The notes under the pieces are model-generated. The model had not been told where the DNA came from, made no database searches, and saw only the letters and a program-made list of their open reading frames with translations. A stretch of DNA of 64,000 bases from Agrococcus baldri (GTDB lineage Bacteria; Actinomycetota; Actinomycetes; Actinomycetales; Microbacteriaceae): the NCBI GenBank assembly GCA_007988785.1, contig BJUU01000004.1, forward strand, positions 169,516-233,515, read 5' to 3'. Every line of letters starts with the position of its first letter. Within the stretch, counting starts at the first letter, position 1. The position numbers were made by a program, and so were the translations under genes. This document shows, in pieces, positions 57,604-64,000 of the stretch.

Positions 57604-59247
57604 GTGAGCGTCGTCGATCTGGCCGCCCGCATCCAGGCGATGACCGACGACGAGCTCGACACGCTCGTCGTCGAGCGGCACGCGCCGCCGCAGCTGGCAT
57701 CCACGTTCGACCTCGCCGAGCACCTGACGACGGATGCGTCGATCACGCAGGCGCTCCGGTGGCGCTCGGCTGCAGAGCTCGTCGCGCTCGGCGAGGGCAC
57801 CTCCACGCCCCGGCTCGACGCGCTGCTGCTCGGCGTCGACGGCGTCGCGCTGCCCCAGGTGCGCGCGATCGCCGCGGCGGCCGAGCCGGCGCCGGCCGAG
57901 ACGCCGACGCCCGCCGCGAGTCCCACCGCCGCGCAGACGGCGATCGACGAGGCCATCAAGGTCTCCGAGCTCGTGCACCGCATCGCCGACACCCCGATCG
58001 TGCTGCGCAGCCGCTCCCAGCTGCCCGCGGCGACCGGCCGCGAGCTCGCCGCCGCCGTCGACGGCGACCCGGCAGAGCTCGAGGAGCGACTCGAGCCCGC
58101 GGTGCTCGCCGGCCTCATCGACCGCCGCGACGGCCGCCTGCGCGCCACCGTCGACGCCGACGCCTGGCTCGCCTCCCCCGTGCCGGAGCGCTGGGCGCGC
58201 CTCGCGCAGGCATGGCTCCGCGCCACGGCCGACGCCACCGCGATCGCGGGCGACGTGCGCGAGCAGTTCCCGCTCGCCGACGCGGCCGTGCTCGCCGTGC
58301 GCGAGCGCCAGCACCGGCAGGCCCAGCGCCTCGGGCTCGCCGACCGCGGCGCCGTCACGACGCTCGCCGCCGACCTGCAGCGGCGCCCGGACGCCGCGCG
58401 CGCGGCGCTCGCCGCCCACGTGCCCCCTGCCACCGCATCCGTCTACCTGCAGCCCGACCTCTCGGCCGTCGCCCCCGGCCCGCTCGAGGCGGCGGTCGAG
58501 TCGCGGCTGCGGCGCATCGCCACGATCGAACGCGCCGGCATCGCCTCGCACTGGCGCGTGACCGCCCGCTCGGTGGCCGCGGGGCTCGCCGCCGGCGACG
58601 ACGTCGACGAGGTGCTGGCCTTCCTGCGCGAGGTGTCGCTCACGGGGCTGCCGCAGCCGGTCGCCTACCTCGTGCGCGAGACGGCGGCGCGGTTCGGCTC
58701 ACTGCGGGTGCGCAGCATCGACCCGCTCGCCGAGGGCGGCGCCCGCGCGCAGGTGCGCAGCGACGACGAGCAGCTCATCCGCACCATCGCCGTCGACCGC
58801 GCGCTCATCAGCGCCGGGCCGCTGCAGTCCGGCCCGCACCGCGTCACCTTCCGGCTCAGCGCCGAGGAGGTGCTGGCGGCGCTGCTCGAGGAGCGCTACC
58901 CCGCCGTGCTCGAGGACGACGCGGGCGAGCTCGTGCGCCGCGCGCCCGAGCGGGCGCCGCGCCCGGTGCGCGAGCGGCACCGGCTCGTGGCCCGGCTGCG
59001 CGACGCCGGCTTCGAGGTGGGCGACGAGGAGCGCGCCTGGCTCGAGCGGCAGCTGCAGGGCGCGATCCGCGAGCGGCTGCCGGTGCGCCTGACGGTGACC
59101 ACCGCATCCGACCCCGTCGACATCGAGCTCGTGCCGCTCGCGGTGGCGAACGGCCGGCTGCGCGCCCGCGACGCCAACCGCGACGTCGAGCGCACCCTGC
59201 CGCTGAGCGCGATCACGAAGGTCGCGGGGCTCGGCGTCGCCAGCTGA
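57604..59247 (+). CDS. Helicase-associated (Helicase_C_3) protein
   Basis: 547 residues from a GTG at 57604. The C-terminal half contains YLQPDLSAVAPGPLEAAVES, RIATIERAGIASHWRVTARS and GDDVDEVLAFLREVSLTGLP, the pattern of the helicase-associated domain that accompanies XPB-type helicases in actinobacteria. The XPB helicase gene is 210 nt downstream, so the two proteins probably act together in DNA repair or transcription-linked remodelling. Confidence 0.85.
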   Translation: MSVVDLAARIQAMTDDELDTLVVERHAPPQLASTFDLAEHLTTDASITQALRWRSAAELVALGEGTSTPRLDALLLGVDGVALPQVRAIAAAAEPAPAETPTPAASPTAAQTAIDEAIKVSELVHRIADTPIVLRSRSQLPAATGRELAAAVDGDPAELEERLEPAVLAGLIDRRDGRLRATVDADAWLASPVPERWARLAQAWLRATADATAIAGDVREQFPLADAAVLAVRERQHRQAQRLGLADRGAVTTLAADLQRRPDAARAALAAHVPPATASVYLQPDLSAVAPGPLEAAVESRLRRIATIERAGIASHWRVTARSVAAGLAAGDDVDEVLAFLREVSLTGLPQPVAYLVRETAARFGSLRVRSIDPLAEGGARAQVRSDDEQLIRTIAVDRALISAGPLQSGPHRVTFRLSAEEVLAALLEERYPAVLEDDAGELVRRAPERAPRPVRERHRLVARLRDAGFEVGDEERAWLERQLQGAIRERLPVRLTVTTASDPVDIELVPLAVANGRLRARDANRDVERTLPLSAITKVAGLGVAS

Positions 59248-59257
59248 GCGCCAGCCG

Positions 59258-59372
59258 CCGGGGACCCCTTCCGCCTTCGGGGACCCGGTGCACCAGGTCC
59301 CGGACGGCGCCGGGGACCCCTTCCGCCTTCGGGGACCCGGTGCACCAGGTCCCGGACGGTGGAACGGGTCCC
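59258..59372. repeat. 52-bp tandem copies of a dispersed palindromic repeat
   Basis: Units 59258-59309 and 59310-59361 are almost identical and contain GGGACCCGGTGCACCAGGTC, an imperfect palindrome around GGTGCACC. A further partial arm ends at 59372. A diverged copy is embedded in cydDC at 14469-14531. The rest of the 210-bp gap between the two helicase genes holds only the promoter of the second. Confidence 0.9.
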
Positions 59373-59443
59373 CGAGCGCTCGCGCACCGCGGCGAGGCGC
59401 GCACCGCGGGCGCGACGCCCGGGCATGCCGCGCCGCGCGGCGG

Positions 59444-59449
59444 TAGACT
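59444..59449 (+). promoter_or_regulatory. -10 box of the XPB helicase gene
   Basis: TAGACT is 8 nt before the ATG at 59458, with no Shine-Dalgarno. Confidence 0.5.
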
Positions 59450-59457
59450 GGCACGCT

Positions 59458-61110
59458 ATGACTCAGCCAGGCCCGCTCATCGTCCAGTCCGATCGGACTG
59501 TGCTCCTCGAGGTCGCGCACCCCGATGCCACCGCGGCCCGCCAGGCGCTGCAGGTCTTCGCCGAGCTCGAGCGCGCACCCGAGCACATCCACACCTACCG
59601 CGTGACGCGCCTGGGCCTGTGGAACGCGCGCGCCGCCGGGCACACCGCCGACGAGATCGTCGGCACGCTCGACACGCATGCCAAGTTCCCCGTGCCGCCC
59701 GGCGTCGCCCAGGACATCCGCGAGACCATCGGCCGGTACGGCCGGCTCGTCATCGAGCGCGACGACGAGGGGCTCGTGCTGCGCAGCGACGACCGCCCCG
59801 TGCTCGAGGAGGTGCGGCGCTCGAAGAAGATCCAGCCGCTGCTCGCCGGCCCCGTCGAGGGCGGCATCCGCATCGTCGACTGGGCGCGCGGCGAGCTCAA
59901 GCAGGAGCTCGTGAAGCTCGGCTGGCCGGCAGAGGATCTCGCCGGCTACACCCCCGGCACCCCGCTCGAGATCGACCTGCTCGAGGAGGGCTGGTCGATG
60001 CGTCCGTACCAGTCGGATGCGGTGACCCACTTCGCCGACGCCGGCTCGGGCGTCGTCGTGCTCCCCTGCGGCGCGGGCAAGACCATCGTCGGGGCAGCGG
60101 CGATGGCCGCGACCGACACCACCACGCTCATCCTGGTGACCAACACCGTTTCGGCGCGGCAGTGGAAGGCAGAGCTGCTGGCGCGCACGAGCCTCACCGA
60201 GGAGGAGATCGGCGAGTACTCCGGGCAGTCGAAGGAGATCAAGCCGGTCACCATCGCGACCTACCAGATCCTCACCGTCAAGCGCGGCGGCGAGTACGCG
60301 CACCTGGGCGTGCTCGACGCGCTCGACTGGGGCCTCATCGTCTACGACGAGGTGCACCTGCTGCCCGCGCCCGTGTTCAAGCTCTCGGCCGACCTGCAGG
60401 CGCGCCGGCGCCTCGGGCTGACGGCGACGCTCGTGCGCGAGGACGGCCGCGAGTCGGATGTCTTCAGCCTGATCGGCCCCAAGCGCTTCGACGCGCCCTG
60501 GAAGGAGATCGAGCAGCAGGGCTTCATCGCGCCGGCCGAGTGCTTCGAGGTGCGCATCGACCTCGACGAGGACGAGCGGCTCGAGTACGCCGCCAGCGGC
60601 GACCGCGACCGCTACCGCATCGCCGCATCGAGCCCGCGCAAGATCGACACCGTCAAGCGCGTGCTCGCGCAGCACCCGGATGAGCCGACGCTCGTGATCG
60701 GGCAGTACCTCGACCAGCTCGACGAGCTCTCGGCCGCGCTCGACGCGCCGCTCATCACGGGCGAGACGCCGGTCGCCGAGCGGCAGGAGCTGTTCGAGGC
60801 CTTCCGCGCCGGCACCGAGCGGGTGCTGGTGGTCTCGAAGGTGGCGAACTTCTCGGTCGACCTGCCGGATGCGTCGCTCGCGGTGCAGGTGTCGGGCTCG
60901 TTCGGCTCACGGCAGGAGGAGGCGCAGCGGCTCGGCCGGCTGCTGCGGCCGAAGGGCGGCCGCACGGCGCGCTTCTACACCGTCGTCGCGCGCGACACCG
61001 TCGACCAGGAGTTCGCGCTCGGCCGCCAGCGCTTCCTGGCCGAGCAGGGCTACGCGTACACGATCCTCGACGAGCACGAGATCGGCGCCGTCGACGTCGC
61101 GACCGTCTGA
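59458..61110 (+). CDS. XPB/Rad25-type DNA helicase
   Basis: 550 residues, SF2. An N-terminal XPB-like domain (LIVQSDRTVLLEVAHPDATA) precedes the helicase core: MRPYQSDAVTHF, Walker A LPCGAGKTIVGAAA (about 203), ILVTNTVSARQWK, DEVH box IVYDEVHLLPAPVF (about 299), LGLTATLVREDGRESD, and the C-terminal QVSGSFGSRQEEAQRLGRLL with RP. The family unwinds DNA 3' to 5'. Bacterial members are found mostly in actinobacteria and are linked to repair. Confidence 0.95.
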   Translation: MTQPGPLIVQSDRTVLLEVAHPDATAARQALQVFAELERAPEHIHTYRVTRLGLWNARAAGHTADEIVGTLDTHAKFPVPPGVAQDIRETIGRYGRLVIERDDEGLVLRSDDRPVLEEVRRSKKIQPLLAGPVEGGIRIVDWARGELKQELVKLGWPAEDLAGYTPGTPLEIDLLEEGWSMRPYQSDAVTHFADAGSGVVVLPCGAGKTIVGAAAMAATDTTTLILVTNTVSARQWKAELLARTSLTEEEIGEYSGQSKEIKPVTIATYQILTVKRGGEYAHLGVLDALDWGLIVYDEVHLLPAPVFKLSADLQARRRLGLTATLVREDGRESDVFSLIGPKRFDAPWKEIEQQGFIAPAECFEVRIDLDEDERLEYAASGDRDRYRIAASSPRKIDTVKRVLAQHPDEPTLVIGQYLDQLDELSAALDAPLITGETPVAERQELFEAFRAGTERVLVVSKVANFSVDLPDASLAVQVSGSFGSRQEEAQRLGRLLRPKGGRTARFYTVVARDTVDQEFALGRQRFLAEQGYAYTILDEHEIGAVDVATV

Positions 61111-61182
61111 CCGGGCAGCCGGCGCGCACCGGACACACCGGGCATTCAGGAACCGCTCAGCGAACGATCAGAGACTGGAGCC

Positions 61183-61878
61183 ATGACTGAGCCCAGCGCC
61201 AAGATCCTCGTCGTCGACGACGAGCCGCAGATCCGTGACCTGCTGACCACCAGCCTCCGCTTCGCCGGCTTCGACGTGCGCGCCGTCGGCACCGGTGCCG
61301 CCGCGATCTCCGCGGTGCTCGAGGACGAGCCCGACCTCATCCTCCTCGACGTCATGCTCCCCGACATCAGCGGCTTCGGCGTGACCAAGCGGCTCCGCGC
61401 ATCCGGCTTCACATCCCCCATCCTGTTCCTCACCGCGAAGGACGACACCGAGGACAAGATCACCGGCCTCACCGTCGGCGGCGACGACTACGTCACGAAG
61501 CCCTTCTCGCTCGACGAGATCATCGCGCGCATCAAGGCGATCCTGCGGCGCACCATGGCCGAGACCGACGACGCCTCGATCAGCGTGGGCGAGCTGACCA
61601 TGAACCAGGACACGCACGAGGTGGCGGTCGCGGGCGAGGAGATCGAGCTCTCCCCCACCGAGTTCAAGCTGCTGCGCTACCTGATGCTCAACGCCAACCG
61701 GGTGCTGTCGAAGGCGCAGATCCTCGACCACGTGTGGGAGTACGACTTCAACGGCGACGTGGGCATCGTCGAGTCGTACATCTCCTACCTGCGGCGCAAG
61801 ATCGACGACCGCGTGAGCGAGCCGATGATCGTCACCAAGCGCGGCTTCGGCTACATGCTGAAGTCGCCGAAGGCGTAG
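61183..61878 (+). CDS. OmpR-family response regulator
   Basis: 231 residues. Receiver: ILVVDDEPQIRDL (acidic pocket), LILLDVMLPDISGFGVTKRL with phospho-acceptor Asp (about 53), FLTAKDDTEDK and YVTKPFSLDEI (Lys). DNA-binding winged helix: ELSPTEFKLLRYLMLNANRV and VESYISYLRRKIDD and the end TKRGFGYML. It forms an operon with the histidine kinase, which starts directly after its stop. It resembles TrcR/PrrA-type regulators. Confidence 0.95.
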   Translation: MTEPSAKILVVDDEPQIRDLLTTSLRFAGFDVRAVGTGAAAISAVLEDEPDLILLDVMLPDISGFGVTKRLRASGFTSPILFLTAKDDTEDKITGLTVGGDDYVTKPFSLDEIIARIKAILRRTMAETDDASISVGELTMNQDTHEVAVAGEEIELSPTEFKLLRYLMLNANRVLSKAQILDHVWEYDFNGDVGIVESYISYLRRKIDDRVSEPMIVTKRGFGYMLKSPKA

Positions 61879-63492
61879 GTGCGGGCGCGCCTGACCCGTC
61901 TGCTCGGCCGGCTGTCGCTGGCCGGGCGGATCACGACGCTGATCGTCGTGGTCATGACCTTCGGCCTCGCGCTCGCGGGCGTCGGCACGCTCTCGATCAT
62001 CCGCGACGCGCAGGTCGCCGAGGTCGACCAGGAGCTCGACCAGGCGATGCGGGCGTTCACGAGCGAGGAGATCACGCGCTCCGACTCGCCGGAGCAGTGC
62101 GACCTCGCGCAGCGCATGCCGAACACCTACTACCTGGGCGTCGCCGACGCCTCGGGCACGGTGCTGTGCGACAACAAGCTGCCCGGCCCCTCCAACCCCG
62201 ACCTCTCGAACCTCTCGCTCGGCACGGTCGCCGAGCAGGATCGCGCGTTCACGCTCGTCTCGATCGACGAGCAGACGCGCTGGCGCACGATCGTCGCCCC
62301 CAGCACCGTCAGCGGCACGGGTGAGCTGCTGGTCTCGATCGTGGCCGTCGACATGTCCTCGGGCGAGTCGACCACCACCACGTTCACGCTCGTGTTCGTC
62401 GGCTTCTCGCTGCTCGCCGTGGTGCTGGGCGCGGCCCTCACGCGCATCCTCGCCGTCTCGACCCTGCGCGGCCTGCGCAAGACCGCCGCCGAGGCGCAGC
62501 GCTTCGCCGACGGCGACTACGACACCCGCCTCACCGGCGAGCACCCGCGCACCGAGGTCGGCTCGCTGCAGCTCTCGCTCAACACGATGCTCGACCGCAT
62601 CGAGGCGGCGATCGAGCAGCGCGACGAGTCGGTCGCGCGCATGCGGCAGTTCGTCGGCGACGCGAGCCACGAGCTGCGCACACCGCTGGTGGCGGTGCGC
62701 GGCTACGCGGAGCTGTACCGCATGGGCGCGATCTCGAACCCCGACGACGTCAAGAACGCGATGGAGCGCATCGAGGGCGAGGCCAAGCGCATGGCGCGCC
62801 TGGTCGAGGACCTGCTGCAGCTCGCGCGCCTCGACGAGCGCCGACCGCTCGACCTGCAGCCGCTCGACCTCGTGCCGCTCGTCAACGATGCCGCGAGCGA
62901 CACCCGCGTGGGTGCGCCCGATCGTCGCGTCACCGTGGTGCCGATCGACGCGGATGCGCACGGTCCGGTCGCGGGCGCCGTCGACCGGGGTGCGCCCCAG
63001 ACGGGCGTCTTCACGCCGCCGCCGCTCACGCCGCCGGCGGTCGTGCTCGGCGACGAGCACGCGCTGCGCCAGCTGCTCTCGAACCTCATCGGCAACGCCA
63101 CCCGCTACACGCCGGAGGGCACGCCGATCGAGCTGGGCGTGGGCGTCTCCACGCTCCGGCACGAGGCCGTGGTGCTGGTGATCGACCACGGCGAGGGCAT
63201 CCCGGCCGAACTGCGCGAGCGTGTCTTCCAGCGCTTCTTCCGCGCCGACTCCTCGCGCGCCCGCGACACCGGCGGCACGGGGCTGGGCCTGGCGATCGTG
63301 CGCGGCATCGTGCGCGCGCACTCCGGCAGGCTCGACGTGGTCGACACCCCGGGCGGCGGCGCGACCTTCCGCATCGCCGTGCCGCTGGCCGATGCGGCCG
63401 CCGTGATGCAGCTCAGCGAGCGGCTGCGACCCGACGGCACCCTCACCTCGACCGGCAGCAATCCACAGGGGCTCGGCCGCAGCCACGGCTGA
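61879..63492 (+). CDS. Sensor histidine kinase
   Basis: 537 residues from a GTG directly after the regulator stop. Two membrane helices (ITTLIVVVMTFGLALAGVGT and TLVFVGFSLLAVVLGAALTR) enclose an extracytoplasmic sensor of about 125 residues with two Cys. HAMP follows, then HisKA with VGDASHELRTPLVAVRGYAE (phospho-His about 263) and the HATPase with SNLIGNATRYTPEG (N box), VIDHGEGIP (G1) and GGTGLGLAIVRGI (G2). Signal unknown. Confidence 0.94.
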   Translation: MRARLTRLLGRLSLAGRITTLIVVVMTFGLALAGVGTLSIIRDAQVAEVDQELDQAMRAFTSEEITRSDSPEQCDLAQRMPNTYYLGVADASGTVLCDNKLPGPSNPDLSNLSLGTVAEQDRAFTLVSIDEQTRWRTIVAPSTVSGTGELLVSIVAVDMSSGESTTTTFTLVFVGFSLLAVVLGAALTRILAVSTLRGLRKTAAEAQRFADGDYDTRLTGEHPRTEVGSLQLSLNTMLDRIEAAIEQRDESVARMRQFVGDASHELRTPLVAVRGYAELYRMGAISNPDDVKNAMERIEGEAKRMARLVEDLLQLARLDERRPLDLQPLDLVPLVNDAASDTRVGAPDRRVTVVPIDADAHGPVAGAVDRGAPQTGVFTPPPLTPPAVVLGDEHALRQLLSNLIGNATRYTPEGTPIELGVGVSTLRHEAVVLVIDHGEGIPAELRERVFQRFFRADSSRARDTGGTGLGLAIVRGIVRAHSGRLDVVDTPGGGATFRIAVPLADAAAVMQLSERLRPDGTLTSTGSNPQGLGRSHG

Positions 63493-63554
63493 CCGAGCCG
63501 CTGCCCTACCTTCTCCCCACGAGCGCGGATGCTCCGCGCAGGATCGAGGGGATC

Positions 63555-63845
63555 ATGAGCAGGTACGTCGTCGACGCCGACGCCATCCACGGGGCCAGCA
63601 TCGCGGTGCGGGGCACCGCCACCCGGCTGCAGTCGGAGGTCTCGGCCATGCACAGCCAGCTGCAGGCGCTGCAGGACTCCTGGAGCGGGCAGGCCTCGGT
63701 CGCCTTCCAGGGCGTCGTGCAGGACTGGCGCGCGACGCAGGTGCGGGTCGAGGAGTCGCTCGCGTCGATCAACGAGGCGCTCGCGCACGCCGGCCGGCAG
63801 TACGACGAGGTGGAGCAGGGCAACCTGCGGATGTTCGCGGCCTGA
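63555..63845 (+). CDS. WXG100-family protein (EsxA-like)
   Basis: 96 residues, ATG with GAGGGG upstream. Two helices joined by the turn DSWSGQASVAFQ, which holds the WxG motif at about residue 43, typical of type VII secretion substrates. A second WXG100 gene or ESX machinery is not in the window. Probably secreted as a dimer or as part of the right-hand neighbourhood. Confidence 0.92.
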   Translation: MSRYVVDADAIHGASIAVRGTATRLQSEVSAMHSQLQALQDSWSGQASVAFQGVVQDWRATQVRVEESLASINEALAHAGRQYDEVEQGNLRMFAA

Positions 63846-63869
63846 CGCGCCCGCCCGCAGGACCCGTAG

Positions 63870-63920
63870 GTCGCCCTTCGACTCGGTGTGCGCCTCCGGC
63901 GCGCACCGGCTCAGGGACCG
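63870..63920. repeat. Dispersed repeat related to 26242-26444
   Basis: CTTCGACTCGGTGTGCGC, then a short hairpin (GTGCGC, CTCCG, GCGCGCAC), then CGGCTCAGGGACC. It matches the build of the tandem units beside tRNA-Ala. No gene is visible from 63846 to the end. Confidence 0.55.
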
Positions 63921-64000
63921 GAGCGCGCGCCGCAGGCGCTCGCGTCACGAGACCGGAGAGCACGGCGACCCCGCAGGTCGAGGAGCGCGCGAGCCGCAGG

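Overview
The window is very GC-rich actinobacterial DNA. The gene content (CydDC fusion next to cydAB, DUF3027 beside a cold-shock protein, XPB-type helicase with its helicase-associated partner, deazaflavin nitroreductases, WXG100 protein) and the frequent gatgcg/gcatcc words suggest a Microbacteriaceae member, perhaps Agrococcus-like. That assignment is inference; no database was searched. About twenty genes have a TANNNT -10 box 6-8 nt before the start codon and no Shine-Dalgarno, so leaderless transcription seems common here.

Layout. 1-7.3 kb: edge of a surface polysaccharide region (CgeB-like glycosyltransferase, low-MW tyrosine phosphatase, VanZ protein, asparagine-synthase-like protein), an ArsR/AHSA1 pair sharing one palindrome, an FMN reductase, a phosphatase-like protein lacking the catalytic cysteine, and a UGT-like glycosyltransferase. 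7.3-12.5 kb: class V aminotransferase, a VapBC-type module overlapping an AraC/VOC pair, a second toxin-antitoxin pair inserted between duplicated VOC 3' ends, and an ATP-grasp ligase. 12.6-20.5 kb: cytochrome bd cluster (fused CydDC; M56 protease and BlaI regulator; cydA, cydB) with phased operators in front of cydA. 20.5-24.3 kb: MFS exporter, NERD protein, DUF1992 and DUF2945 proteins. 24.4-26.2 kb: an IS481-family element and an internally deleted relative, arranged in tandem at the 3' end of tRNA-Ala(CGC) with three copies of a 16-bp target. 26.2-38.3 kb: membrane protein, acetyltransferase, LLM/FAD fusion oxidoreductase, folate cyclo-ligase, FmdB, MscL, a large SF1-helicase-like protein with degenerate motifs, a FemX-like transferase and a deazaflavin nitroreductase.

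38.6-50.0 kb is a catabolic island with visibly lower GC. It lies between two same-strand copies of a nitroreductase gene, the left one truncated. A rightward unit encodes an MHS-family transporter, a nucleoside hydrolase and a cytidine-deaminase-like protein. A convergent leftward nine-gene unit encodes a metallo-hydrolase, a uronate-dehydrogenase-like SDR, a 2-hydroxyacid dehydrogenase, OtnI, an Asp/Glu-racemase-family protein, OtnK, OtnC, a signal-less solute-binding protein and a second nucleoside hydrolase; six consecutive junctions are 4-nt ATGA overlaps. A GntR/FCD regulator sits at the right end and a 29-bp palindrome covers the leftward promoter. The content suggests uptake of an N-glycoside, base removal, oxidation of the sugar through a lactone to an acid, and conversion through 3-oxo-tetronate 4-phosphate to dihydroxyacetone phosphate. 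This is the best candidate for an undescribed pathway.

50.0-64.0 kb returns to host-like DNA: small conserved proteins, tRNA-Arg(CCT), two secreted NlpC/P60 hydrolases with the same triple 11-bp-phased promoter repeat, a DtxR-family regulator, serC, an acetyltransferase, DUF3027 and cold-shock genes, the helicase-associated/XPB helicase pair separated by a dispersed palindromic repeat that also occurs in frame inside cydDC, an OmpR/EnvZ-type two-component system and a WXG100 protein.
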